Source: an uncultured Algibacter sp. (GTDB taxonomy: Bacteria; Bacteroidota; Bacteroidia; Flavobacteriales; Flavobacteriaceae). Taken from it: a DNA stretch of 64,000 nucleotides. The notes under the pieces are model-generated. The model searched no databases, was not told the origin of the DNA, and saw only the letters and a list, made by a program, of their open reading frames with translations. The position numbers and the translations under genes are program-made. Positions 25,864 to 35,358 of this stretch are shown here, piece after piece. The first letter of the stretch is position 1; each line of letters opens with the position of its first letter. The stretch lies in NCBI GenBank assembly GCA_937958265.1, contig CALGNX010000003.1:1-64000 (forward strand). The letters are read 5' to 3'.

Positions 25864-27780
25864 TTAACTTACTGTAACAGTTAAAGAAACCTCCTTAATA
25901 TTGCTAGTAAAAAACACCTCTATAGGCAAAGCTTCTACTCCAGGTACCATATTAAATGTTCTTGAACTGGATAATGCTTTAATTTGAATCGCGCTACTTC
26001 CTGTTATAGCTACTAATCCCTCTGGTTTTTGTATAGTGATTTTATTCTTACTAATTATACTAACTTTCTCGTTAGCTACAGAAACAATTGGTAAAACAAA
26101 TGCGGTAGGATGCAGTATGTTTTCATTTGTTTTTACACGAATTTCCATTTTATCTACAGAGCAGTTATAGGATATATTAAATTTAGAAGCTGTTTCTAAA
26201 ACAACTTTTCTATTTACATTTTTTAATTTAACGTGAGCCTTTAAAACTATAATGCCTTTGTTGTCCGTTCCTTTTAAAGTTGCTGGCAAATCGTATAAAT
26301 TTGTATACCATACATCATCTACAAAGGTTTCTATACGTGGTGTTAAACAAATATCCTTTCCTGGCTGCAACTGTTGATTATTTTTTTCGACCAAATGGTA
26401 AACAGCCATGCTTGCTGTACATAACAAGCCAACTTTATTATGATATAAAACACCAAGTGCACCACCTGATGCTTGCCTATAATCGTATTTATAATGGTAT
26501 TCGGCATCATAAACACTTACAGTTCCCCTCCAATCACCTCGGGCAAAAAGTGATACATCTAAATCTTTAAATTTTGTTATACCATCGGCTTTAGTTCTAG
26601 GCAAATTAGCCTTTACATTAATTTCGGGTAAATGCTCCCAATGGTCAAGCAAAGCAGCTAATGGTTTTGCGTGTGTAAATGTATGATGTACACAAGGCTT
26701 TATTCCTGCGGATATGAAATGTGGACCACCATGGATTAATCCATTTTTGGTGCAACGTTTTAATAATTCTGTGTTTTTAAAAGCTGCTGTTCCAAAAGCC
26801 GGATTAATATGTGCCATCATACCAAAAGCAGGTTGGCTACCGTCGCATGTTCTACTACCCCAATAACTCCATTTATACATTCTATTTCCCCAACTATTAT
26901 CCCATGCTCCGTCCGGCAACATAAACTCTAAATGACTATTTAAAGTTTTAGTTAATATTTGCAAAAGATCTTCGTCCTTCATTTTTAGTGCATACATCAC
27001 TAAACTATTTAAAGTTTCTTCAACATTATAACCTAAATCCACCCCATGTAAACCCTTACTGCTTAGCTTACTAGAGCTTTTTTTACACTCGCCATATAAC
27101 AAGCCTTCATTGGTGGTAAAATAAGTTTTAACCTGAGATGCTAGTTTTATGCTCTTTGTTTTGAAATCATCTCTTTTTAAAACATCTCCAATTAAATTTA
27201 AGCCATAAACAGCCGTACCGGGATAATTAATATTAGTAAAATCTATGGTAAACGTATCATAGATATATTGTCCGGCTTTGGCTAAACGGGATGTCCAAGT
27301 ATTTCGTGTTACCTCATCTAAAACATGACCATGATAATAAAGTGCCTCTGCTAAAGCTATAGCTCCAAAAACGGTAATCCCCTTCCAAGATTTAGGATTA
27401 CGAATTACAGTCCATGCTCCATTTTCTTGGGATACATTATTTTCTGCCCAAAGCATTACTAATTTAGCTCCTTCTATGTATTTTGTATCGCCTGTAACAT
27501 CTGCCATATATAAAAACGGATATACAGCATCCATACACCTCCCATGAATATGAGAGCAAGAAGGGCAACCTAAAGCGCCATGTTCATCTAAATTTGATGG
27601 ATTATTAATTTGCATTGCCAATAAACCATCGGTCCAATCTTTTAATAACCCCGTTATTAAGTTTTTAAATTCCAAAGAATGTTCTGGATGATTTGAACAA
27701 GATTTCAAAATACCCGAAATAGGAAATGTTAATCCAACACCAGCAAGTGTTGACAGTTGTATAAAGTTGCGTCTTCTCAT
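25864..27780 (-). CDS. Tat-exported (alpha/alpha)-toroid protein, putative polysaccharide-processing enzyme
   Basis: A 638-residue protein. It begins MRRRNFIQLSTLAGVGLTF, a twin-arginine-type signal followed by a cysteine (SCS), so it is exported folded and perhaps lipid-anchored. The first ~370 residues are rich in helices with repeated aromatic/glycine motifs, such as HGRCMDAVYPFLYMAD, SHLEFMLPDGAWDNSWGNRM and WGSRTCDGSQPAFGMM, typical of (alpha/alpha) toroid lyases and hydrolases. The C-terminal ~250 residues look like beta-sandwich, as in heparinase-like or PL8/PL15-type enzymes. No exact family was recognised. It lies between the GH78 genes and a probable ulvan lyase, all on one strand, which suggests action on the same polymer. 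From memory, characterised ulvan loci also place a toroid-type enzyme beside PL28; not verified here. Confidence 0.55.
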   Translation of the reverse strand: MRRRNFIQLSTLAGVGLTFPISGILKSCSNHPEHSLEFKNLITGLLKDWTDGLLAMQINNPSNLDEHGALGCPSCSHIHGRCMDAVYPFLYMADVTGDTKYIEGAKLVMLWAENNVSQENGAWTVIRNPKSWKGITVFGAIALAEALYYHGHVLDEVTRNTWTSRLAKAGQYIYDTFTIDFTNINYPGTAVYGLNLIGDVLKRDDFKTKSIKLASQVKTYFTTNEGLLYGECKKSSSKLSSKGLHGVDLGYNVEETLNSLVMYALKMKDEDLLQILTKTLNSHLEFMLPDGAWDNSWGNRMYKWSYWGSRTCDGSQPAFGMMAHINPAFGTAAFKNTELLKRCTKNGLIHGGPHFISAGIKPCVHHTFTHAKPLAALLDHWEHLPEINVKANLPRTKADGITKFKDLDVSLFARGDWRGTVSVYDAEYHYKYDYRQASGGALGVLYHNKVGLLCTASMAVYHLVEKNNQQLQPGKDICLTPRIETFVDDVWYTNLYDLPATLKGTDNKGIIVLKAHVKLKNVNRKVVLETASKFNISYNCSVDKMEIRVKTNENILHPTAFVLPIVSVANEKVSIISKNKITIQKPEGLVAITGSSAIQIKALSSSRTFNMVPGVEALPIEVFFTSNIKEVSLTVTVS

Positions 27781-28426
27781 TTTACCTTATTAGCTTCGTA
27801 AAATTACAAGAAAACTTTTTAAAACTCGTTTTAATTACAGGTAAAATAGTAAAAACAAATGCTTTAAAATCTAATTATATCGCATTATAAAACGTCATTT
27901 AAACTACCCTTTACCTTTAAATTAAGTTTTGAAAAGTGCATAAATAGAATATTAAATTAATATTCCACACGGTTCCTGTTACATATCCTTAAAATAGTTT
28001 ATAAATTCAATTAAACTAATAGTCTTATAAAATAGCCACAAAAACTATTGAGGATACCATTAAAAAACACGAAAGCAAAACGCAGAATAGTTTACTATAC
28101 TAGTATTAACAACAATGCTATTTTAAAAAACCAAAACTTTAATTTATTGCTAGTATTATAAATTATTGAATACTCTTACTTTTCGCACAGGCTTAAAAGA
28201 TCTAGTTTTTTAAATTTAATTAACGTGAACAAAGCGCAACAAGCAACGCCTTAGCAATATATAATTTACATATTGCTAAGGCGCTTGTTACACAGAGACA
28301 ATTTGTTGATTAGACAACAAATAACGATAGAATTCCTTTAACTATTCTAAAGATTACTGTGTTAAAAACTTATGTTTTTATTAATTAATATGACACTTGT
28401 ATTTTAAAACTTAATAAAATCACATA
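27781..28426. other. intergenic region holding a large inverted repeat
   Basis: AT-rich spacer with no recognisable gene. Its only clear feature is the hairpin at 28238-28289, listed separately. Confidence 0.5.
28238..28289. repeat. long imperfect hairpin downstream of the T9SS lyase gene
   Basis: AACAAGC-AAC-GCCTTAGCAATAT (28238-28260) is complementary to ATATTGCTAAGGCGCTTGTT (28270-28289): 20 base pairs with one three-base bulge and a nine-base loop. No T-run follows on either strand, so it is not a typical intrinsic terminator. It lies 3' of the leftward lyase gene and could protect mRNA ends or be a mobile-repeat remnant. Confidence 0.7.
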
Positions 28427-29980
28427 TTATTTTACAATAAACTTACTATAATATTTTTTTAAGTTATTGTCTGTAACCTTAACCAGATACAACCCATTTG
28501 TGAATCTGTTTTGTAATTTAAGTATCGATTTTGTTGTTGAAGCACTATAAACAAGATGGCCTAAAACGTTAAATATTTTAATATCTACATTCGTACCCAA
28601 GTGCTGTAACTGTATAGTTAAATCATCGACTACAGGATTTGGAAAAATCTTTACAGATGCTAACGATTGTTTGTTAACTTGAGTACTTAAAGTTTGAGTG
28701 GTAGGAATACCTTCCCATTTACTCCTATCATCATTTTCTTGAGCTACAATATGCGTTATTGTTCCATTTATTTCTTCGTACAAATATCGTCCAGTAGTAC
28801 CTGATTGGAACCTATATACCTTATCCTCTTCATTATAATTAACAGTCCATATTTTATCGCCATCTGCAGTTGGTGGCGCTTTACTCGTGCTAACAATTCG
28901 ATATGGTCCAGCTGTAAAATTTCCACCTGGCGCCCGTAATACGCCAAAAGTTTCACTAGCTATATTAACAAAGTCCCCAGTTTTAACAAGCGTCCAGTGT
29001 GTGTTTTCCGCTTCACCAGAATTTGTCATTGTTACAGGCTCAGTACTTACACCTGAATCCGTCAAAAATCTCCCTGTTGCTACATTTCTAAATCGATAAA
29101 CATTGTCCGACGGCTCCACAACAACTTCATCTTCAATATTTTCAACTTTACGGTACGTGGTTTTCGCCCATCTTATTTGCGCTCTACCACCTTTAACACG
29201 ATAAGCACCATACCTAAGCCCAGATTGTGTTCCTCTTTCTGGCTCTGGAATATTCCAGTTAAAAGTTTCTCTGCCAATTACGGTATTACAATAATGTATT
29301 TTTTTTGATACATCATTTGGATCCCACTTAAAGCCAACCTCAAGCTCAAAGTTTGTTTCCGCATTTTTAAGTACATTCTTTAAAAACACTATTTCCCTGC
29401 CGATACCTTCTCCCCCGCGTGTTAAAATACGCTCGGCAAAAATATCGAAAGACACTTGTTTACCAGAGTTACTTCCAGTACCAAAAACCGGTTTAGCCAA
29501 ATATAAACAAATAGCAGGATCTGCAGAACCACCACCACCAGTATGCTTTCCTTTAGCTTGTGCAATATAAGTACCATCATTATTTGTACCAGGAGCATCT
29601 GCTGTTTCGAGTATCCTAAAGGTTCCTGTAAACCTAACTAAACTACCTGTACCAGTAGTTTGAGATCTGCTTAATGAGCGTTCTATTCTTGGCTGTAAAG
29701 TTCCTCCAAAATGATTAGAACCATCGGTTATATTGTACACCCCCCAAGTTTCACCATTAAATGTACTTTCAGAATAATCTGAATAACAACTCCGATCGTC
29801 AATAGTACCTTTATTAACTGCATTAGGCACGTCAGATGATGTTCTAGTGGTATTTCTATATTGATCCCTACAACCTAAATCAGGGTTTGTATCTTCGTCT
29901 GCCACTGTCTGCGCTTTACTAAACAGAGAGACTAGCATAAACCCAGAAATCAATAAATATTTAAACGTATTTTTTCGCAT
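28427..29980 (-). CDS. T9SS type A secreted lyase, probable PL28-like ulvan lyase
   Basis: A 517-residue protein with a signal peptide (1-23, ending FSKAQ). The N-terminal domain of about 240 residues looks like a beta-jellyroll (YSESTFNGETWGVYNITDGS, KGKHTGGGGSADPAICLYLA, FNWNIPEPERGTQSGLRYGA). This arrangement agrees with my memory of PL28 ulvan lyases from marine flavobacteria, which cleave ulvan, a rhamnose-rich algal polysaccharide. A middle region (about 290-425) has RICIN-like repeats (YRFRNVATGRFL, YRFQSGTTGRYLY). The last ~75 residues form the T9SS type A sorting domain (VKIFPNPVVDDLTIQL ... GLYLVKV), which directs export across the outer membrane. GH78 genes nearby support a rhamnose-containing substrate. 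The sorting domain is certain; the lyase family is an unverified recollection. Confidence 0.65.
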   Translation of the reverse strand: MRKNTFKYLLISGFMLVSLFSKAQTVADEDTNPDLGCRDQYRNTTRTSSDVPNAVNKGTIDDRSCYSDYSESTFNGETWGVYNITDGSNHFGGTLQPRIERSLSRSQTTGTGSLVRFTGTFRILETADAPGTNNDGTYIAQAKGKHTGGGGSADPAICLYLAKPVFGTGSNSGKQVSFDIFAERILTRGGEGIGREIVFLKNVLKNAETNFELEVGFKWDPNDVSKKIHYCNTVIGRETFNWNIPEPERGTQSGLRYGAYRVKGGRAQIRWAKTTYRKVENIEDEVVVEPSDNVYRFRNVATGRFLTDSGVSTEPVTMTNSGEAENTHWTLVKTGDFVNIASETFGVLRAPGGNFTAGPYRIVSTSKAPPTADGDKIWTVNYNEEDKVYRFQSGTTGRYLYEEINGTITHIVAQENDDRSKWEGIPTTQTLSTQVNKQSLASVKIFPNPVVDDLTIQLQHLGTNVDIKIFNVLGHLVYSASTTKSILKLQNRFTNGLYLVKVTDNNLKKYYSKFIVK

Positions 29981-30962
29981 TTTCTATTTTTTTTAATATT
30001 ACTTTAATAATTTAATAAAAAAAAACAACATAAAGAATAAGCAAGTTAACTTATATCTGAAAATTTACTTTTTTTTCGACAAAACAACCTATTTAACAGT
30101 CAGAACACAACTAATTAATTAATTTACAATATAAAGAACAATATACCCAATAATTCTGCATTTTCAAATTCTAATTTATCTCCTTTTTAAAAGTTTGGTA
30201 ATTCTTGTTTTCCTTTCTTCTTACTAACTATAATTATTAAAAATAAGTTAATTTATGCACGTATAAATCTCCATAATCCCCAGGTTATTCTTGCTACTCT
30301 TAATAGCTTTTGTGAGACGTTAAACAGAAACTATAGCACTCATTTAATAGCTTTTTTTCTTACCCTCACACCATAATTTAATAATATTAGCAACCTCACC
30401 TAAATCAAAAAATATAACTTCTTATAATTTACTTAAATTAAATGTTTTGATGTAGGTTCTTGTGCCTAATTATTGACTTACAGCATATTATTTACATAAA
30501 CCATTAACGGCTTTAACTTTCCATTTTTAATAAGCCCTGGTGTATCCGACTCTATTTTCTGAACCCATTTTCCATTTAAATTAAAGTACTTATTTTTGAA
30601 TTAAAATATTTTCAAAAGTAACTTTTTCCTTCTGATAAAAATGTTACAAACGCGACCTGAACCCTAATTTGCATTATTAGTTTTTCGCTAAATCCAACTA
30701 ATATCCAAATTTCCTAGAACGATAACATCCTGCTCATCTCCCTCTGCTTTCTGTTTTTATTTGCAAGAAAATAAAATACACTAAAAAAAACACAAGATAT
30801 TGCCTAATAAATTTTGAGACTATTTTAGCAAAAATTAAGATTATACTCCACTAATTATTAAACAGATACCAAATTCAATCTTAATAGATTGAACAATTAT
30901 TTTTTTTTAAAAAAAAACTTAATTCATTTTTTTTTAAAAAAATTAACAATAAATTAACATTT
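29981..30962. other. long AT-rich intergenic region with a coding relic and poly-A/T tracts
   Basis: Divergent spacer between the T9SS lyase and the lipoprotein gene. It includes an eroded coding stretch (30478-30770, separate entry) and runs of T and A around 30898-30950 just before the lipoprotein. No intact gene was seen. Confidence 0.5.
30478..30770 (-). pseudogene. eroded coding relic, C-terminal fragment of an unrecognised protein
   Basis: On the minus strand, DEQDVIVLGNLDISWI, then in another frame KEKVTFENILIQK, then KNKYFNLNGKWVQKIESDT and PGLIKNGKLKPLMVYVNNML before TAA at 30480-30478. Each piece reads like protein, but frameshifts and stops separate them. It lies upstream of the T9SS lyase in the same orientation and is probably a dead gene of the same locus. 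The family was not recognised. Confidence 0.4.
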
Positions 30963-31016
30963 TTGTCGATGAAAAACATAACATTTGCAAAAATTAACCA
31001 ACCAAATTATTTTAAA

Positions 31017-32042
31017 ATGAAAAAATTATTTTTTACTAGCACCATGCTAGCAACCTTATTATTTCTTTCTTGCGATAAGGAAGAAATGCCTTTAGAACAA
31101 AATTCTATTGCAACAAATAATAATGAAACCGTAGAATATCTTGAGGATATTAACGAATCTAAGCTTATTTACGTTGGAAGAGAAATAGTAGTTTCAAATC
31201 CAGACCAAAATTTAAAAGATGGTTTTAGCGGCAAAGCGACTAACGTTAATTCCGATTGGTACGAACTAAATAGAGACGTGATAAACCGGTTAAGAGACGA
31301 GAATAACAAAACAAGTTTTGGTAATTTAGATTTTCTTAAAAACAGGTTTGCGTCTGTAACAGGAAACAGATCACGCCCAAAGGCTATACGAATAGGAAAT
31401 ATCAAATACGGAAAAACCGGCAAAGCAGGTGGAGGTACCCCAAGCGTAAAGTATAGAAGTGTAGGTCCAATTAGCAACTCAAAAACTGTGAGAGGCGGGT
31501 ATATTCGTGTTAAAGAGGTTAGCCCTATAATAAGGAAAAACTACGATAATAGAACTAAAAGTATTTCCGCCCCTAAAATAACCTGGAAGATAGGCTCTTC
31601 GACAACCAAATCTAACCGTATTTCTAAAACTAGGAGCTACAAATTAGGTGGTGATATAACAGTTAACGATGCATTTGGTATTACTACAGAGGTAACGCAT
31701 GCTACAACAATAGAAACATCAAACGGTTCTACTACCTCACAAAGTGCTACCTACACACCAGTTCAATCTATACGTTTAAAACCAGGCCAAGAAGGCCGTT
31801 GGAGCTTAGTAAAAAGAAAAATACAACAGGTGAGTAGTTGGGATGCTAGAATGGAATTTTCAGGACGTGTTATTGGTGTATATGCCTTACAAGGATTCTT
31901 AAGACCTAGAGATAAAACAGAATCTACATTTGCTACAAAGTTTTTCTATGAATATACAGACCGTTCAAGAAATAAAAGACAAAATTTAGAACTTATTACA
32001 GACGAGTATTACGAGTATTTTATTGAGGCTACTCCACTGTAA
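31017..32042 (+). CDS. lipoprotein with aerolysin/ETX-MTX2-like beta-pore domain pattern
   Basis: A 341-residue lipoprotein: MKKLFFTSTMLATLLFLSC gives lipobox cysteine C19. An in-frame TTG upstream (30963) is a less likely start. After an acidic linker comes a basic domain, then a region with alternating small polar and hydrophobic residues (ITTEVTHATTIETSNGSTTS). It is followed by YTPVQSIRLKPGQEGRW and SLVKRKIQQVSSWDARMEF. This succession of a Ser/Thr-rich insertion hairpin and a strand beginning with a proline-glycine turn is the hallmark of aerolysin-fold pore formers of the ETX/MTX2 group. That is an inference from pattern only; no homology was tested. The gene is monocistronic and ends at a strong terminator. 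Poly-T/poly-A tracts precede it. Confidence 0.55.
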   Translation: MKKLFFTSTMLATLLFLSCDKEEMPLEQNSIATNNNETVEYLEDINESKLIYVGREIVVSNPDQNLKDGFSGKATNVNSDWYELNRDVINRLRDENNKTSFGNLDFLKNRFASVTGNRSRPKAIRIGNIKYGKTGKAGGGTPSVKYRSVGPISNSKTVRGGYIRVKEVSPIIRKNYDNRTKSISAPKITWKIGSSTTKSNRISKTRSYKLGGDITVNDAFGITTEVTHATTIETSNGSTTSQSATYTPVQSIRLKPGQEGRWSLVKRKIQQVSSWDARMEFSGRVIGVYALQGFLRPRDKTESTFATKFFYEYTDRSRNKRQNLELITDEYYEYFIEATPL

Positions 32043-32576
32043 ATAGTAATTAAAATATACTTAGCGCTAGTTAATAACGCTAAACGCGTTTAAATCTCAG
32101 GTTAATATTTAACCTGAGATTTTTTATTTCTACCTACTAAACTTTAGTACTAAAACAGTAACGTATAATTTTAGTAGTACGTACTTGTAAAGTGCTTTAA
32201 ATTTCCAACTATGGCATTTGCAGCACGCAGGGACAAGTTCTCAAACTCACTATAAAACCTTTACTACAAATCATTTAATTATTTACGCGGTTTTAATTTG
32301 ATATTTATACAATTAATATACATTATTGAAACTTAGCTAATAAGGCAGCTAACGATTACCGTTGTTAATTTTTATTTATAAGCTAAATATTAGGTAGGAT
32401 TAGCATTTAAAATCCTACTATTACAAATCTATTTTACGCAATATATCTTACTACTATCTTAACAGACCCTGTGCAACACAGTAAACAAGCCATACATCTA
32501 GCTTGGTAAAGCACAAAAAAAAAGAACACCTTTTACAAGATGCTCTTTAAAAAATATAAATAAGTTTATTAAAGAT
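32043..32576. other. intergenic region without a further gene
   Basis: It contains the terminator of the lipoprotein gene at its left end; the rest is AT-rich with no coding signal noticed. It separates convergent genes. Confidence 0.45.
32092..32125 (+). terminator. terminator after the lipoprotein gene
   Basis: AAATCTCAGGTTAA (32092-32105) pairs perfectly with TTAACCTGAGATTT (32109-32122), followed by more T. A 14-bp stem with a three-base loop. Confidence 0.85.
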
Positions 32577-32747
32577 TTAGCTTTTAGCCTTTCTTTCTTC
32601 TCTAATTTCCTTTAATCTCTCAATTAACGAACCTCCAATCCAGTAAGGAACAACAAATGTTATTAAAAATATCATTAACCAAAAACCTAAGGTTAAAATA
32701 CTTAAAAATGCTAAAAAGCCTAAATACTGGTCAAATTCAAAAATCAT
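32577..32747 (-). CDS. small membrane protein
   Basis: A 56-residue protein beginning MIFEFDQYLGF, with one long or two short hydrophobic segments (about 8-40) and a charged tail (ERLKEIREERKAKS) that should face the cytoplasm. The frame is open nine codons further to a TTG at 32774, but the ATG at 32747 is preferred. It lies 61 bases downstream of the peroxiredoxin gene on the same strand and may share its transcript. The family is not recognised; similar short membrane proteins are frequent in Flavobacteriaceae. Confidence 0.55.
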   Translation of the reverse strand: MIFEFDQYLGFLAFLSILTLGFWLMIFLITFVVPYWIGGSLIERLKEIREERKAKS

Positions 32748-32835
32748 AGTTCTTGGTTTTAAAATATTAAACAAAAATAATACAATGGTTCGTCTTAAAC
32801 AAAATGAAATTAAAATTTATTAACAGACTTATTAA

Positions 32836-33477
32836 CTAATCTAAATTTGGTTGAGGCGTAATGCGCAAATAAGGTTTAACTTCTTTTACACCTTTAACAA
32901 AAATACCTTCTGCATCTTTGGTTGAAATTGCAGGACTAACAACTACATCCTCTCCATGTTTCCAGTTAGCAGGTGTAGCTACCTTATGGTAAGCGGTGAG
33001 TTGCAAAGAATCTATAACGCGTAATAACTCGTCGAAATTACGTCCTGTAGATGCTGGATAAACAAGTATTAATTTCACCTTTTTATCAGAACCAATTACA
33101 AATACAGATCGCACAGTAAGCTTACTATCCGCATTGGGGTGAATCATATCATATAATTCAGACACCTTACGGTTTTCATCTGCAATTATAGGAAAATTTA
33201 CTGTAGTATTTTGTGTTTCATTTATATCTTTTATCCATCCGTGATGATCTTCAAGTCCATCTACACTTAATGCCAACACTTTCACATTACGCTTGTTAAA
33301 CGCATCCGTATACTTAGCTACTGTGCCTAATTCTGTTGTACAAACAGGTGTATAATCACCAGGGTGAGAAAACAAAATACCCCAACTATCTCCTAACCAT
33401 TCATGAAAATTAATTTTACCTTCTGATGTTTCTGCGATAAAATTTGGTGCCTCATCTCCTAATCTAATTGATGCCAT
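32836..33477 (-). CDS. 1-Cys peroxiredoxin (Prx6/AhpC-TSA family)
   Basis: A 213-residue cytoplasmic peroxidase that reduces hydrogen peroxide and organic peroxides through a cysteine. The active-site block is HPGDYTPVCTTELG, with the peroxidatic cysteine C46 and the preceding Thr and Pro of the PxxxT/SxxC motif. The catalytic arginine probably falls in the VRSVFVIG stretch. Length above 200 and the C-terminal extension (YLRITPQPNL) place it in the Prx6 class, which works without a nearby resolving cysteine. It is divergently transcribed from fumC, 182 bases away. No OxyR-like site was identified. Confidence 0.93.
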   Translation of the reverse strand: MASIRLGDEAPNFIAETSEGKINFHEWLGDSWGILFSHPGDYTPVCTTELGTVAKYTDAFNKRNVKVLALSVDGLEDHHGWIKDINETQNTTVNFPIIADENRKVSELYDMIHPNADSKLTVRSVFVIGSDKKVKLILVYPASTGRNFDELLRVIDSLQLTAYHKVATPANWKHGEDVVVSPAISTKDAEGIFVKGVKEVKPYLRITPQPNLD

Positions 33478-33659
33478 ATTATTTTATTTTACTTAATTTA
33501 AACATAATTTATGATACTAAATTATTAGAATTTGAGCTATTTATAAAACATTAAGCGTTATTTAAATGTTAAAAAATAGTCCTTAAAACTAACACAAATC
33601 ATCATAAAAAATCTACTAAAAGAATTATCTTAGCCAGATAACATTTAAGTTTTATTAAA

Positions 33660-35057
33660 ATGAGTCACAGAATAGAAAAAGACACTATGGGCGAAGTTAA
33701 AGTGCCTGCCGATAAGCTTTGGGGAGCACAAACAGAGCGCTCTAGGAATAATTTTAAAATTGGTTCTGCAGGATCTATGCCCCTAGAAATAATTTATGGT
33801 TTTGCTTATTTAAAAAAAGCTGCAGCATTTACAAACTGTGAATTAGGCGTTTTAGCTGCAGAGAAACGCGATTTAATTGCTAAGGTTTGTGAGGAAATTT
33901 TAGAAGGCAAGCACGACGATCAATTCCCGTTAGTTATTTGGCAAACAGGCTCTGGAACACAAAGTAACATGAATGTTAATGAAGTAGTTGCAAACAGAGC
34001 ACATCAACTAGCAGGACATATTATTGGCGAGGGTGAAAAAACCATACAACCAAACGATGATGTTAATAAATCACAATCATCAAACGATACCTTTCCAACG
34101 GGCATGCACATTGCTGCTTACAAAAAAATTGTAGAAACTACAATACCCGGTGTTACTCAACTACGTAACACGCTAGACGCCAAATCAAAAGCTTTTAAAA
34201 GCGTTGTAAAAATAGGCAGAACACACCTAATGGACGCAACACCGCTTACCTTAGGCCAAGAGCTGTCTGGCTATGTGGCACAATTAGATTATGGATTACA
34301 AGCCTTAAAAAAAACCTTGGAACATTTAAGTGAGTTAGCACTTGGCGGAACTGCTGTTGGAACAGGATTAAACACACCAAAGGGATACAGTAAAAAAGTA
34401 GCTGAGTATATTGCTGAATTTACTGGTTTACCTTTTGTTACAGCGCCTAATAAATTTGAGGCTTTAGCTGCACACGATGCTTTGGTAGAAACTCATGGAG
34501 CTTTAAAGCAACTGGCTGTATCGCTAAACAAAATAGCTAATGATATTAGAATGATGGCTTCTGGCCCACGTTCTGGTATAGGCGAAATAATTATTCCGGC
34601 AAACGAACCTGGTAGCTCAATAATGCCTGGAAAAGTAAACCCAACGCAATGTGAAGCTTTAACTATGGTTTGCGCACAAGTTATGGGTAACGATGTTGCA
34701 ATTTCGGTTGGAGGTATGCAAGGCCATTACGAGCTTAACGTATTTAAACCAGTTATGGCTGCAAACGTTTTACAATCTGCACAGCTAATAGGAGATGCTT
34801 GTACTAGTTTTAATTTAAATTGTGCTGTAGGTATAGAACCAAACCATGAAGTTATTAAGAAACTGGTTAATAACTCTTTAATGTTAGTAACCGCTTTAAA
34901 TACAAAAATAGGTTATTACAAAGCAGCAGAAATTGCCAATACAGCACATGAAAATGGAACAACTTTAAAAGAAGAAGCTATAAACCTGGGCTATGTTAAC
35001 GCAACAGATTATGATGCATGGGTAAAACCTGAAGATATGGTTGGTAGCCTAAAATAG
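33660..35057 (+). CDS. fumC: class II fumarate hydratase
   Basis: This TCA-cycle enzyme interconverts fumarate and L-malate without an iron-sulfur cluster. The 465 residues match the family. Recognisable blocks are [19 protein letters not shown] at the start, the substrate-binding [29 protein letters not shown] with the catalytic histidine, and the superfamily signature [15 protein letters not shown] near 318-332, which holds the active-site serine. Fumarase is distinguished from aspartase by overall similarity. It is monocistronic, with a perfect 29-bp hairpin 174 bases beyond its stop. Confidence 0.95.
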   Translation: MSHRIEKDTMGEVKVPADKLWGAQTERSRNNFKIGSAGSMPLEIIYGFAYLKKAAAFTNCELGVLAAEKRDLIAKVCEEILEGKHDDQFPLVIWQTGSGTQSNMNVNEVVANRAHQLAGHIIGEGEKTIQPNDDVNKSQSSNDTFPTGMHIAAYKKIVETTIPGVTQLRNTLDAKSKAFKSVVKIGRTHLMDATPLTLGQELSGYVAQLDYGLQALKKTLEHLSELALGGTAVGTGLNTPKGYSKKVAEYIAEFTGLPFVTAPNKFEALAAHDALVETHGALKQLAVSLNKIANDIRMMASGPRSGIGEIIIPANEPGSSIMPGKVNPTQCEALTMVCAQVMGNDVAISVGGMQGHYELNVFKPVMAANVLQSAQLIGDACTSFNLNCAVGIEPNHEVIKKLVNNSLMLVTALNTKIGYYKAAEIANTAHENGTTLKEEAINLGYVNATDYDAWVKPEDMVGSLK

Positions 35058-35231
35058 GCTATAGGTGCTTGTATTAATTTAAAAATTTGGGTGAATATAA
35101 ATTACTGATAATTATATTATAATCACTTTTTAATTATTCAATACTCATATAACTTTAAAAGTTATAAATGAAAAACCAAAAAAATATAAAATAAAATTTT
35201 TCAAAATTATTAATAATAGATTAATAATGTG

Positions 35232-35293
35232 AATAATAGAATTAAAAAAGGCAGGTAAATTAATATTTACCTGCCTTTTTTAATTCTATTATT
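35232..35293. terminator. perfect 29-bp hairpin, bidirectional terminator
   Basis: The arms 35232-35260 and 35265-35293 are perfect inverted copies with a four-base loop (TAAT). The GC core is GGCAGGTAAAT, flanked by A6 on the left and T6 on the right, so it can terminate transcripts from both sides. It separates convergent fumC and the 292-residue coiled-coil gene. Confidence 0.9.
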
Positions 35294-35358
35294 TCTGTTT
35301 TAAGTTAAATACCTGCATATAACAGGGATAGAACACTTGACAACAACATTAACTTGGT

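Noticed and set aside
32748-32774. Nine-codon N-terminal extension of the small membrane protein
   Set aside because: It would start at TTG, and an ATG directly before the hydrophobic part is more plausible.
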